Shown: positions 8,644 through 16,806, numbered from the stretch's first letter. The stretch: 64,000 nt of DNA from Sporosarcina sp. Te-1 (GCF_017498505.1 NZ_CP071798.1:2911001-2975000), one strand, 5' to 3'. Translations and numbers: made by a program. Notes: generated by a model from the letters alone, not told the origin.

Positions 8644-8674
8644 AATATATAGTCAGTTAAACTGATTATATATT
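8644..8674. promoter_or_regulatory. MarR-type operator palindrome
   Basis: Half-sites AATATATAGTCAGTT (8644-8658) and AACTGATTATATATT (8660-8674) are inverted repeats matching at 14 of 15 positions around a central A. The site lies in the 125-base gap between the divergent GNAT and MarR genes. A long AT-rich palindrome next to a marR gene is the usual autoregulatory operator; binding here is inferred. Confidence 0.65.
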
Positions 8675-8705
8675 TAAATGATTATATGCAGAGGTGAGCA
8701 TTGAA

Positions 8706-9125
8706 TTGGAAAGATGGAATCAATCTTATGGTTTTTTGCTAGGTAAAGTTCTTCAGCAAATGGAAAGCCAGTTTGCCGAAGGGCTTATCCCATTTCATAT
8801 TAACGCGAGACAATATGGAGTTCTTCTATTTATACAAGAAAACCCCTACTCCTCTCAAAAAGATATATCAGAAAACCTACAAATTGACCGGACCACTATG
8901 GTAAGTCATATTGATCATTTGGAAAATTTAGGATTTGTAGAAAGAACAAAGAATCCCAATGACCGAAGATCGTATAGCCTGATGATAACGAACAAAGGAA
9001 AAGAAGTATTGGATTCACGTTGGGAATTCTTGAGCGAAGTGGAATTGGGGGTTTTAGCCCCTTTAGAAACGCATGAGAAGCAGCTACTCAAAGAGTTACT
9101 CGTTAAAGTTTGGAAGTCACTATAG
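8706..9125 (+). CDS. MarR family transcriptional regulator
   Basis: About 139 residues. Winged-helix domain with ISENLQIDRTTMVSHIDHLE as recognition part and the wing RTKNPNDRRSYSLMITNKG (DRR motif), diagnostic for MarR. The start is taken as TTG 8706 because AGAGGTGAG (8690-8698) has proper spacing to it; GTG 8694 lies inside that ribosome site. It is followed 20 bases later by the rhodanese gene, probably in one operon. It likely represses itself and the divergent GNAT gene through the palindrome at 8644-8674. Confidence 0.85.
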   Translation: MERWNQSYGFLLGKVLQQMESQFAEGLIPFHINARQYGVLLFIQENPYSSQKDISENLQIDRTTMVSHIDHLENLGFVERTKNPNDRRSYSLMITNKGKEVLDSRWEFLSEVELGVLAPLETHEKQLLKELLVKVWKSL

Positions 9126-9145
9126 AGAAAACAGGAGGTTCGAGT

Positions 9146-9537
9146 ATGAACGCACTTGATTATTTTAATGCACGTCTTCAAGCAACTATCAGCCCTATGA
9201 TTATATGAAAGCTACGCAACTGGAGTCTGAGAAATACTTTTTACTCGATGTGAGAAATGGTCCAATTCACGTAAGAAGTGTAACTATTAAAGATACGAAT
9301 GTTATACCTGAACTAGAATTGGCTAATCGACTAGAAGAAATACCGAAGGACAAGGAGATTATTGTTTACTGCTGGGATGTCTGGTGCAATACGGCTGCCA
9401 AGGCAGCAAAGTTTTTGTTGGAACAAGGTTATCAAGTGAAAGAATTGATCGGTGGGTTAGCGGCGTGGCAGGAAATGAACTTCCCTGTTTCGGAGCAACT
9501 AAAGAGTACTGATGTTGCGAAAAATTGTGGATGCTGA
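9146..9537 (+). pseudogene. Rhodanese-domain protein, probably frameshifted near codon 19
   Basis: A good ribosome site (AGGAGG, 9133-9138) precedes ATG 9146, which reads MNALDYFNARLQATISPM and then stops at TGA 9206-9208. The body of a rhodanese domain continues from ATG 9205 in another frame (LLDVRNGP, then the active-site loop YCWDVWCNTAAKAA with the catalytic-type cysteine). Adding one base after 9199 would give ISPMDYMKAT and join the frames, so one base is probably lost. Alternatively, because stop and start overlap as ATGA, the second frame could be made by re-initiation. Role: sulfur transfer, partner unknown. Confidence 0.65.
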
Positions 9538-9561
9538 TTTGCTGTGTACTGTTATTTAAAA

Positions 9562-9604
9562 TACGAAACGGGAATTAGCGTACCTAATCTCCGTTTCGTC
9601 TTAT
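9562..9604 (+). terminator. Hairpin after the rhodanese gene
   Basis: ACGAAACGG (9562-9570) pairs with CCGTTTCGT (9591-9599), followed by a short CTTAT. It probably ends the marR-rhodanese transcript, though the T run is weak. The minus-strand gene at 9638 ends just beyond, so it may act for both. Confidence 0.5.
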
Positions 9605-9637
9605 AAAGTTTTCAGTACATAACCTAGTTAAGTAATA

Positions 9638-10024
9638 TTACTGTTCAACAAGCAAAAATTGATTATCTTTAATTGTATAGTCACCATATTTTCTAGAAAG
9701 CACTACCGTTCTTACTGCGTGTTGTTTGTTTGCGAAGACTACTAAAAAACGGTCTTCCAGTAGATCAATTCCCCCGTTACTCCCTTTAAATTTTATGCTC
9801 ATGGCTTCTTCAATCATTTCGTTTGTTGAATAAGGGCCGAATGCTCCAACTTTGTCCCATTCAAAATCCGTTAACGTGGTTAAATCAATTTGTTGTTCTC
9901 CTTGCTCTGCCAGGGAGTGAATATCCTTTGCTAACATGCTATCTTCACTTGCGCGATTCGAAAAAAAGGTAACGGATAATCCTATAATAGCAATGAGCAA
10001 GATGCTATAACCTATTCTCTTCAT
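9638..10024 (-). CDS. Small exported or membrane-anchored hypothetical protein
   Basis: 128 residues with an N-terminal hydrophobic segment (residues 5-21, ILLIAIIGLSVTFF) after MKR, which is a signal peptide or anchor without a lipobox Cys. The remainder is soluble. I do not recognise a family. It appears to be transcribed alone. Confidence 0.6.
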   Translation of the reverse strand: MKRIGYSILLIAIIGLSVTFFSNRASEDSMLAKDIHSLAEQGEQQIDLTTLTDFEWDKVGAFGPYSTNEMIEEAMSIKFKGSNGGIDLLEDRFLVVFANKQHAVRTVVLSRKYGDYTIKDNQFLLVEQ

Positions 10025-10246
10025 GACGACCTGCCTTTTCTGTATTTTTACCAGAAACGTAGATTACTGATAACATTGAGACGAATTCTATTCCACCTTG
10101 TTCCGTATGTAAAAATTAAAAGACCTTCATCTGCAGCGCATAGCAGAGAACGGTTTTTTGCTCGATAGTTATATTAAATAGTAGGGCCTTCCTTCGTTTA
10201 CAGCAACTCTTCAGAATTACTTTACAATCCCGCTTCAAGAGAATTG

Positions 10247-10846
10247 CTAAAAACCTGCTACTGGATGCAGGATCTCATTAGACCCGATTTCAGCAAAAAT
10301 AAATAGTGATCCAAAAGCAAAAGGATAGCTATAATCGTCTTGAAGCAGCGTATCGGGGTAACCATCTTCATCCACTTGAAATAAAAAAGAAAAGGAGTCC
10401 TCTTTCAGCTTTGTAAAATAATAGTCCTTATGTTGAATCAGTCTTGGGTTTCCGCCTAGCTTGATCAAAAAAGACTGATCCATGGATTTTTCGTCATTGC
10501 ATATTACTCCTTCTGAAATTACATGTTTCACAAGACCTGGATTCGTAAAGAGATCTTTGACGCTTTCCGTTGAAATGGGATGCTCAATTACCTTTATTGA
10601 GCAACGCGGATAAATATTGTTATCCAAGTATTCCTCATAGTCCTTTGGAATGAAGATCGAAATCATGCTATCACATTTAAAGGGATGGACGAAGCTCAAG
10701 TAAAAATAATAGCTCTGATTACCATCATGGATATCTTCTGCTTGGTCATCAAAGAAATCCGGAGCATTTCCGCCGATCCAGCCTATTCCATATTCATTCG
10801 AAAGGCATGGCTCGGCATAATAAAGAATACAGTCTGTTCTTTCCAC
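10247..10846 (-). CDS. Hypothetical protein, possibly DUF1963/YwqG-like
   Basis: 199 residues, acidic, soluble. The segment IKLGGNPRLIQ, later FSFLFQVDEDGYPDTL and YPFAFGSLFIFA, is reminiscent of YwqG/DUF1963 proteins, which have a GGxP...IQ motif and a late Q-x-D-x-D motif. This assignment is weak. It lies immediately downstream of the 3' remnant of a gene that the IS21-like element splits, and both may belong to a small-gene cluster that was contiguous before the insertion. Confidence 0.5.
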   Translation of the reverse strand: MERTDCILYYAEPCLSNEYGIGWIGGNAPDFFDDQAEDIHDGNQSYYFYLSFVHPFKCDSMISIFIPKDYEEYLDNNIYPRCSIKVIEHPISTESVKDLFTNPGLVKHVISEGVICNDEKSMDQSFLIKLGGNPRLIQHKDYYFTKLKEDSFSFLFQVDEDGYPDTLLQDDYSYPFAFGSLFIFAEIGSNEILHPVAGF

Positions 10847-10874
10847 TAAAATAAATAGCCTTGCGTCCCTTCAT

Positions 10875-10946
10875 TTACAGCTCTCCCTCAAGAAATTGAA
10901 TGAGGTACATTTCAGGCTGCTTAAGAAACTGGATATTTCCAAATGA
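10875..10946 (-). pseudogene. 3' end of the gene split by the IS21-family element
   Basis: Starting exactly at the left end of the element, the minus strand reads an open frame ending FLKQPEMYLIQFLEGEL and TAA (10875-10877). The matching 5' part, ending VYAALQSFLN, is found on the far side at 14191-14589. Joined, they give a plausible continuous C-terminus for one hypothetical protein. No target duplication could be matched. Confidence 0.5.
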
Positions 10947-11004
10947 TGTCAACACCGAAAACCATAAATGTCAGCACTCAAAACCATCCAAGTCAACACC
11001 GATA
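10947..11004 (+). repeat. Left terminal repeat array of the IS21-family element
   Basis: Three copies of a TGTCAAC-type heptamer at 10947, 10969 and 10991, each 22 bases apart. The sequence from the outer edge, with ACCATAAATGTCA and AAGTCAACACCGA, is the inverted match of the right end. Multiple regularly spaced repeats at the ends are typical of IS21 and bind the IstA transposase. Confidence 0.75.
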
Positions 11005-11058
11005 TTTTGGCAAAGCAAAAACAGCTTTTCTCAATCTTTTTACATATAAAGACTATTT

Positions 11059-11095
11059 CCTGATTTGTTCCTAATAGAGATCAAATCAGGTTTTT
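11059..11095 (+). terminator. Terminator inside the left end of the IS21-family element
   Basis: CCTGATTTG (11059-11067) and CAAATCAGG (11082-11090) form a perfect stem followed by TTTTTATT. It lies upstream of the passenger AraC gene and would block transcription entering from the left. Confidence 0.75.
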
Positions 11096-11188
11096 ATTAT
11101 CTCTTGGTCTTTTTGGTGTCCAAAAATTAGCAAGCTAGGAACAGCCAAATGATTTTCTAATCCTTATAATAGAGGCAGAGGTGGTAGT

Positions 11189-12076
11189 ATGCAGTACAAG
11201 CAAATTATTGATCAAAGTATCACTTATATTAAAGACCACATTAACGAGCAGCTTACCGCTGAAAAAATAGCAAATCATGTTGGATACTCTACCTTTCATT
11301 TTTGTAGAATTTTTTCTCTGGTAAAAGGGGTTCCGGTCATGGAGTATGTGAGAAAATATCGCCTATCGACAGCAAGAATTGAACTTTCTGATAACCAGAA
11401 AATCTTAGATGTTGCCTTGCAGTATGGCTTTGAATCGGCAAGCGGATTTTCAAAATCATTTAGGCAAGAATTTGGATATACCCCGACATCATATAAAATT
11501 AGAATGGCGGATAGTGATAATACTCTCGTAAAAAATATACGAGATGTCCTAGATTCACCGAAATTCGTTGATAAAGAGCCCTTTAGGGTAGCAGGTTATG
11601 GCTTACACGCAAATATTGCAGATAATTATAGCCATCAAATAGCTGCTTACTGGGATTCAAGTAACGAATCCAATTTAGAGGAAAAGCTTTATGAACAATT
11701 AAAACCACCCAAACATGGTGAAGTTGGGCTGTGGCTTCCTTATCAGAATGAAGGTAATGCAATCTATTTATTTGGGGTTATTGTCGATGACTTTAGTCTG
11801 ACAACCTCAGATATGATCGTTGCAGAAATACCAAGTGCAACGTACGCTGTCTTCACTACTCCACCTATCAACAATCTATCAACCGCCACAACATACGACA
11901 AAGATCCTTTATCAATAGCTGTTAAGGAAACCTGGCGGTACATTTTTTCGGAGTGGTTTGATCAAAGTTCATATGAATTGGATGAAGATCGCCTTGCTTA
12001 TGAATATTATGATGAACGCTGTCATGCCTCCGAAAATTCTATTATGGAAATCTATATACCGATTAAGAAATCATAG
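11189..12076 (+). CDS. AraC-family regulator with GyrI-like effector-binding domain
   Basis: 295 residues. N-terminal AraC double helix-turn-helix (residues 5-105; LTAEKIANHVGYSTFHFCRI and ALQYGFESASGFSKSFRQEF). The C-terminal half (about 125-295) ends in EIYIPIKK and fits the GyrI-like/AraC effector-binding fold, which binds small hydrophobic ligands. The ribosome site AGAGGTGG precedes ATG 11189. It is followed 15 bases later by a methyltransferase gene, its likely target, and both lie inside the IS21 ends. Confidence 0.85.
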   Translation: MQYKQIIDQSITYIKDHINEQLTAEKIANHVGYSTFHFCRIFSLVKGVPVMEYVRKYRLSTARIELSDNQKILDVALQYGFESASGFSKSFRQEFGYTPTSYKIRMADSDNTLVKNIRDVLDSPKFVDKEPFRVAGYGLHANIADNYSHQIAAYWDSSNESNLEEKLYEQLKPPKHGEVGLWLPYQNEGNAIYLFGVIVDDFSLTTSDMIVAEIPSATYAVFTTPPINNLSTATTYDKDPLSIAVKETWRYIFSEWFDQSSYELDEDRLAYEYYDERCHASENSIMEIYIPIKKS

Positions 12077-12091
12077 AAAGAAGTTGAAAAT

Positions 12092-12835
12092 ATGTTTACA
12101 GAATATGGTGAATTAAGCACCATGCTATACCAGTTGACCAAACCCTCCGGATACTCTATTGATGGTGATTTGGAATACTATTATGAACATTTGAAAAGTA
12201 CTAAAGGTAAAATCTTAGAAGCAGGCGTCGGCACTGGTAGAATGATGATTCCTTTTCTGCAAAAGGGACTTGATGTAGAAGGTGTTGACGTATCTGAAGA
12301 TATGTTAAAACAATGTAGAGCTAACATGGAGGCCGCAAAAGTGAAGGGAACTCTCTACCAAGGAGATCTTACTGACCTTCATCTACCTGAAAAATACGAG
12401 GCGATTATCATGCCTACCGGGAGTTTCTGTCTATTACCCCGGAATCAAGTTAAGGATATTCTGCGTTCTTTTTACCAACATCTTGAAGTAGGCGGTAAAA
12501 TTATTATTGATTTGGAATTGCCAACTGGATTCATACCAGACAAAGTTTCAACAGGTCAATTTTCAATCGACAATGAAACTGGCATTCTATTTACGTCAAC
12601 AACCCAAGGAATAGATTGGCTTCAACAGAAAACCAGCTTTATTCACCGATACGATTTGCTCAAAATTGGTAAGATTCAAGAAACAGAAATATCAAATTTT
12701 GTTCTCTATTGGTATGGAATCCAGGAGTTTCAGCTTTTACTGGAACATGAAGGATATTCTTCGATTGAGTATAAACTTGGGTATGAGAGAGATACGTCTT
12801 CTTCCCTCATCACCTTTTTTGCAAGTAAAGAATAA
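12092..12835 (+). CDS. Class I SAM-dependent methyltransferase
   Basis: 247 residues with the S-adenosylmethionine site: motif I ILEAGVGTGRMMIPF (about residues 46-60), the acidic end of strand 2 in VEGVDVSEDML, and motif IV-like YEAIIMPTGSFCLLP. The fold resembles Methyltransf_25 / glycine-sarcosine-type small-molecule methylases; the substrate is unknown. It is 15 bases after the AraC gene, so they form one unit, possibly drug- or metabolite-induced. It is the second passenger of the IS21-family element. Confidence 0.85.
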   Translation: MFTEYGELSTMLYQLTKPSGYSIDGDLEYYYEHLKSTKGKILEAGVGTGRMMIPFLQKGLDVEGVDVSEDMLKQCRANMEAAKVKGTLYQGDLTDLHLPEKYEAIIMPTGSFCLLPRNQVKDILRSFYQHLEVGGKIIIDLELPTGFIPDKVSTGQFSIDNETGILFTSTTQGIDWLQQKTSFIHRYDLLKIGKIQETEISNFVLYWYGIQEFQLLLEHEGYSSIEYKLGYERDTSSSLITFFASKE

Positions 12836-12975
12836 TTAGGTTATTTCTTTTTAAGAAAGCTTCGCCAAAAACTACAAATTCATTTCTCTCTTACCTGTCA
12901 CTCTGTTTATCATTTTGGGATTTTTTTACAGTTACTAACTTAGAAAAGATATTTAGTGTTCCAAGGAGGAGTCGA

Positions 12976-13521
12976 ATGATTCAATACCAAAAGATCCTAC
13001 AAATGTACTTCAACGGTGACTCTCAACGAACCATCGCAGCCGCCACCGGTCATTCATGGCGGACGGTAAAAGATGTGATTTACCGAGCAGAAAATAAAAA
13101 TATCATTGAGCTGAAGCCGGAGATGGATAATCTCTGGCTATTTGGCTTCCTATACCCCGAAAGGCAGACATTTGAGGGGGGTTATTACCCTGTTAATTGG
13201 GAGTATATCCATAAAGAGCTGATGAAAAAGAACGTGACGCTCCAACTTCTTCATCGTGAATACAAAGAGAAAGCTCGAAACTCAAAGAAATATCCTTATT
13301 CCTATACCAGCTTTACAAGGGGTTATCGTCAGTATGCGGATAAATATAATCTAACTATGCCGATAAAAAAGAAGCCCGGAGAACTGGTGGAAGTTGACTG
13401 GATCGGAAGTACATTACCGGTAACTGACTGCAACACCGGCAACGAGGAAAAAGCCTATCTTTTTGTAGCAAGTTTACCATTCAGTCAGTTTTTCTACGTT
13501 GAAGCCTTTAGTAGACGGTAG
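12976..13521 (+). pseudogene. istA: istA, N-terminal part of an IS21 transposase
   Basis: About 175 residues are true IstA: N-terminal helix-turn-helix (NGDSQRTIAAATGHSWRTVK) and the first catalytic strand VEVDWIGSTLPV, whose Asp is the first residue of the DDE triad. The frame then passes into istB sequence at about 13500 and stops. The second Asp and the Glu, about 330 residues, are deleted. The ribosome site AAGGAGGAG precedes ATG 12976. Confidence 0.85.
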
Positions 13522-13828
13522 CTTCCGAAAGCTCCTCGATAAGTATAAAAAGGTCGATCTTTTGATAATTGACGAATGGTTATTGACTAGCCTAACTCTT
13601 GAACAGGCCACCATCCTTCTTGAAATCATTGAAAACCGGCAATTCCAACGCTCAACAGTTTTTTGTTCACAATTCGCACCAGAAGGATGGCACGCTAAGA
13701 TCGAGCTGCAGCAAATCGCAGATGCCATCTTAGATCGTATCGTCCATAATTCTTTCAAAATTATCTTGGACGGAAATATTTCAATGCGTGAGCGACATGG
13801 GCTCAGTGGAGGTAACACTGTTGGCTAA
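13503..13828 (+). pseudogene. istB: istB, C-terminal part of the IS21 helper ATPase
   Basis: About 108 residues matching the C-terminal part of IstB: DLLIIDEWLL is the Walker B strand, followed by RSTVFCSQFAPEGWH (sensor region) and ADAILDRIVHNSFKI. The N-terminus with Walker A is missing. It is joined directly to the 5' part of istA, so a single internal deletion of roughly 1.2-1.4 kb explains both truncations. Confidence 0.85.
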
Positions 13829-14051
13829 AAATCTTTTTCAGGAAGTGGCAGCCTATTTCTATAACAACGCTTGTCCTCTATATTTTCAGGAACGGTTAAT
13901 GGAAATCTCTTGTATGTAAGAAGATGGGCCATTTGAACAAGCGCTTCAAGAGTCAATAAAAGAAATCAACGCTCATTTAGAGTGCAGTCGTATCCCTGAT
14001 AAAAACCATTATTCTTACATTAGCATTGATGAAGACGATATTCCGTTTTAA
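13821..14051 (+). pseudogene. Small frame after istB with an internal stop
   Basis: Beginning with TTG 13821, overlapping the istB end, the frame reads LAKNLFQEVAAYFYNN and meets TAA at 13917-13919. It then continues in the same frame (EDGPFEQALQESIKEIN...) to TAA 14049-14051. I do not recognise it; it may be a third gene of this IS subgroup, now broken. Confidence 0.4.
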
Positions 14052-14092
14052 AAGAGCTAGTGATCGATACATAATGATCACTAGCTCTTTAT
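14051..14092 (+). terminator. Terminator near the right end of the IS21-family element
   Basis: AAAGAGCTAGTGATC (14051-14065) and GATCACTAGCTCTTT (14076-14090) form a perfect 15-bp stem. Short T/A tails flank it on both sides, so it can act in both directions, separating the element from the neighbouring chromosome. Confidence 0.75.
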
Positions 14093-14118
14093 TCTGAATG
14101 AATCAAATTTTTTAGGGT

Positions 14119-14190
14119 GTTGACATCGATGATTTTCGGTGTTGACTTTTATGAAATCGAGTGTTGACATTTATGGTCTAAGCGTTGACT
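14119..14190 (-). repeat. Right terminal repeat array of the IS21-family element
   Basis: Four GTTGAC heptamers at 14119, 14141, 14163 and 14184, spaced 22, 22 and 21 bases. Read from the outer edge inward the complement gives AGACCATAAATGTCAACACTC, closely matching the left end. The outermost copy ends at 14190, where a host coding frame resumes. Confidence 0.75.
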
Positions 14191-14589
14191 TTGCTTGGAA
14201 ATATTCAAGAAACTCTGTAAAGCTGCATAAACCTGGTGCTCCACGTCATAACAACCGATCAGACCTTTTTTCTTCGGATTCCAAACGAGCTGCAGATCAG
14301 AGTAATTGTCGATATCCGCTGATAAACGCAGCAGCTTTTGCCTGCCGAGTTTCATCTCAAACGTATCGGTCAATGATAAAAAGTCGATATACTCGATTTC
14401 AAAATCATTTTGTGCAAGCTCAAGACGGAGCTTATCTCCAGTAAGGAAGGTGAATATTTCCTCATTCATGTAGCTGGCCGTCATCACTGGCTCCTCAATA
14501 AGCCCGGACAACGTTTTGCCGATTGCCTTCACTGAGACCCATACAAAATAATTGTGGAGCACACTAATCCAGTTCATGTCCCGCGCCAT
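14191..14589 (-). pseudogene. 5' part of a hypothetical gene split by the IS21-family element
   Basis: From ATG 14589 (or TTG 14598) the frame encodes about 130 residues (ARDMNWISVLHNYFVWVSVK at the start, GCYDVEHQVYAALQSF near the end) and then enters the terminal repeat, which supplies a false tail. The probable true C-terminus lies at 10875-10946. The family is not recognised; the style resembles small SUKH/SMI1-like immunity or accessory proteins, but this is a guess. Confidence 0.5.
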
Positions 14590-14765
14590 TAATTTCAAGC
14601 GCTTATGCTATGTTCTCCCATAATGTGTGGGGTACATGTAGGGAAAAACATCCAGATTAAAAAATTTAGCAAGGTAATCATAATACTTAATTTTAATACT
14701 TTAGTGCGTCTGCTTTGCATTCCATTTCTCCTCTAACGGCATCCCCTATATTTTTATAAAGTATT

Positions 14766-14793
14766 AAAGCTCCTCATATAGTTTAGAGGAGCT
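14766..14793 (-). terminator. Terminator of adenine deaminase gene
   Basis: On the minus strand AGCTCCTC and GAGGAGCT form a stem (14766-14793) followed by TTAATACTTT. It lies 15 bases after the adenine deaminase stop. The 14599-14765 stretch holds no other feature I can support. Confidence 0.65.
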
Positions 14794-14807
14794 CTAACAA
14801 AAAATAT

Positions 14808-16565
14808 TTACAAGTAAACCTTTTCTTCTACCGTAACAGCTACAGGTACAAATTCAAATTTTGTTACATCCACAAGTCCTACATCCGTAATTTTGAGTTT
14901 CGGAATCACAGCTAACGACATAAAGCCTAATGTCATGATGGGATCGACATCAGCTGCGATTCCGAGTACTTCACGTGCCACATCATCGACTTTGCGTTGC
15001 TCTTCAATGACCGCTTCACCTGAAAGATTACTCATCAGTCCACCTACCGGTAATGCCATCGTACAGAGAACTCTGCCGCCTTCGACCAGGACTACCCCGC
15101 CGTCCTGTTCTTTTAAATTCTCGACGGCCAATGCCATATCCTCGTCATTCGTTCCAGTCACAATCAAGTTATGTGAATCGTGTGCGATGGAGATGCCAAT
15201 CGCACCTTTTTGGATGCCGTAGTCTTTCAATAAACCAACGAATACATTCCCCGTGTTACGATGTCTTTCAATAACAGCAATTTTGGCAACCGGATTATTA
15301 GGGTTGTACACGAATTCCCCTGCCTCATCCAGATCTACTTCGACAATAGCTTCATTGGTTAACGCTTCTGTTTGAATCACTTCAATCGCTCTTGCTTTAT
15401 TTGAATCTAACTTCAAGGAAAGCTTCTCTTTGGAAAAATTGCTGACATGTACACTGGATTGTACGGAAGAAATCTCGGCTCTCGTAAATGGCAACACGTA
15501 TTTACCTTGATCAGCCACAAGTTGTCCTTCGATATATGTTTGTTCCACTACCAAGTTGTCAAGATCGTTGAAGATGACCAAATCGGCTCTTAATCCTGGT
15601 GCCACCGCTCCACGGTCATTCAACTGACAGCATTCTGCCGCGTTGATGGTAGCCATTTGAATGGCTTGTATCGGATCCACATTTTCCTCTACACAAATAC
15701 GGATCGCATTATCCAAATGACCTTTTTCTATAATAGTTTTGGCTTGTACATCATCACCACATAAAACACAGCGGCGGAAATTATGAGTTGTGACACCCTT
15801 TAGCAAAGTACGCAGATTCTGCGTCACAGACCCTTCCCGTAAAAAGACATACATCCCTCGGGAGATACGAGCCTGCATCTCTTCTATAGTAGAGCATTCA
15901 TGGTCATTTTCCACGCCAGCCGCAATATATGCGTTAAGTTCCTTTCTATTTACCATCGGACTATGTCCATCAATTCGCTTCTGTAGCTTCTTCGCTACCA
16001 ATAGTTTATCAAGCACATCATCCTTGGCCTCGATTACCCCTGGGAAATCCATAAATTCAGCGAGTCCCCTCGCTTTTCCGGTTTCTAATGGAGTTACCAT
16101 ATCAGAAGCTGTTAACACCGCACCGGCATTTTCCATATCGGTTGCTGGAACACAAGAAGGCAACATGTACTGGATATCTAACGCCGTGTGTTCTGCTGCT
16201 TCAATCATATAATCTAGCCCTTTAAGTCCCGCTACGTTAACAATTTCATGGGGGTCTGCCATCACAGTAGTCGTTCCATGGGGTACCAGTAAACGCCCAA
16301 ATTCCTCTGGGGTCACATAGGAAGATTCCACGTGAATATGTGGATCAATAAAACCAGGTGCTATATATTTTCCATTTATATCAACAACCTCTTTACCTTC
16401 ATAAGCTTCTCCTATCCCAGCAATCTTCCCATCGACAATGGCCACATCACCAACAAGGATACTCCCTTGATAGACATCCACGATTTTACCATTTTTCAAA
16501 ACAAGGTCTGCAAGTTTTCGTCCTGCAGCTACGTCAATTAGCTGTTTCAATTCTTCTTTTTGCAA
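14808..16565 (-). CDS. adeC: Adenine deaminase
   Basis: 585 residues, full length for the AdeC family. It deaminates adenine to hypoxanthine and ammonia in purine salvage. An amidohydrolase metal motif PGFIDPHIHVESS lies near residue 70, with HGTTTVMADPHE shortly after, and the C-terminal adenine-deaminase domain contains SIAHDSHNLIVTGTND. Start is TTG 16565 behind GGTGGGG. The leader carries a purine riboswitch of the guanine (C74) class and two terminator hairpins, so the gene should be switched off when guanine or hypoxanthine is plentiful. Confidence 0.95.
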   Translation of the reverse strand: MQKEELKQLIDVAAGRKLADLVLKNGKIVDVYQGSILVGDVAIVDGKIAGIGEAYEGKEVVDINGKYIAPGFIDPHIHVESSYVTPEEFGRLLVPHGTTTVMADPHEIVNVAGLKGLDYMIEAAEHTALDIQYMLPSCVPATDMENAGAVLTASDMVTPLETGKARGLAEFMDFPGVIEAKDDVLDKLLVAKKLQKRIDGHSPMVNRKELNAYIAAGVENDHECSTIEEMQARISRGMYVFLREGSVTQNLRTLLKGVTTHNFRRCVLCGDDVQAKTIIEKGHLDNAIRICVEENVDPIQAIQMATINAAECCQLNDRGAVAPGLRADLVIFNDLDNLVVEQTYIEGQLVADQGKYVLPFTRAEISSVQSSVHVSNFSKEKLSLKLDSNKARAIEVIQTEALTNEAIVEVDLDEAGEFVYNPNNPVAKIAVIERHRNTGNVFVGLLKDYGIQKGAIGISIAHDSHNLIVTGTNDEDMALAVENLKEQDGGVVLVEGGRVLCTMALPVGGLMSNLSGEAVIEEQRKVDDVAREVLGIAADVDPIMTLGFMSLAVIPKLKITDVGLVDVTKFEFVPVAVTVEEKVYL

Positions 16566-16596
16566 TCTTTTTCCCCACCAATCTTATTTGTATAAA

Positions 16597-16652
16597 AAAA
16601 AGCCCAAGCACACGCTCCTCACTAGGAAAAGCAATGCACTTCGGGCTTTTAT
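16597..16652 (-). terminator. Leader terminator just upstream of adeC
   Basis: On the minus strand AAAAGCCCGAAGTGC and GTGCTTGGGCTTTT form a long, slightly imperfect stem followed by an unbroken run of T. It lies between the riboswitch and the adeC ribosome site and is the strongest stop point in the leader. Confidence 0.75.
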
Positions 16653-16661
16653 TATCGAAAT

Positions 16662-16705
16662 ACAAAAGACCGAAACCTCTAACTCATGAAAGGTTTCCAG
16701 TCTTT
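16662..16705 (-). terminator. First hairpin of the adeC riboswitch expression platform
   Basis: AAAGACTGGAAACCT and AGGTTTCGGTCTTT pair on the minus strand, followed by TGTATTT. It starts only two bases after the aptamer P1 stem, so it can compete with the P1 3' strand, the usual arrangement for ligand-induced termination. Confidence 0.6.
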
Positions 16706-16706
16706 A

Positions 16707-16781
16707 GCTTTTCATAGTCCGTTCATTTACGGTGAACAGGTAGAAACTCACAGGCCATATCCCCACTATTATATGAAAACA
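16707..16781 (-). promoter_or_regulatory. Purine riboswitch, guanine class (C74)
   Basis: The minus strand reads TTTTCATATAAT, GGGGATATGGCC, GTTTCTACC, ACCGTAAA and GGACTATGAAAA in the order and spacing of the purine aptamer. P1 is TTTTCAT/ATGAAAA, P2 GGCCTGTGAG-type and P3 GTTC/GAAC. The specificity base in GACTATG is C (plus-strand position 16717), which in known aptamers pairs with guanine or hypoxanthine; adenine aptamers have U (GATTATG). Confidence 0.92.
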
Positions 16782-16806
16782 CCATATGCAGTTTTTAAGT
16801 TTTTTA

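Larger units (their letters stand above)
10947..14190 (+). mobile_element. Degenerate IS21-family element with passenger genes
   Basis: About 3.2 kb bounded by inverted multi-copy terminal repeats and holding, in order, a terminator, an AraC regulator, a methyltransferase, a truncated istA, a truncated istB, a small broken frame and another terminator. Intact IS21 elements carry only istA and istB (about 2-2.5 kb), so the regulator and methyltransferase are extra. The transposase has lost most of its DDE core and IstB its Walker A part, so the element cannot move by itself. Confidence 0.7.
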
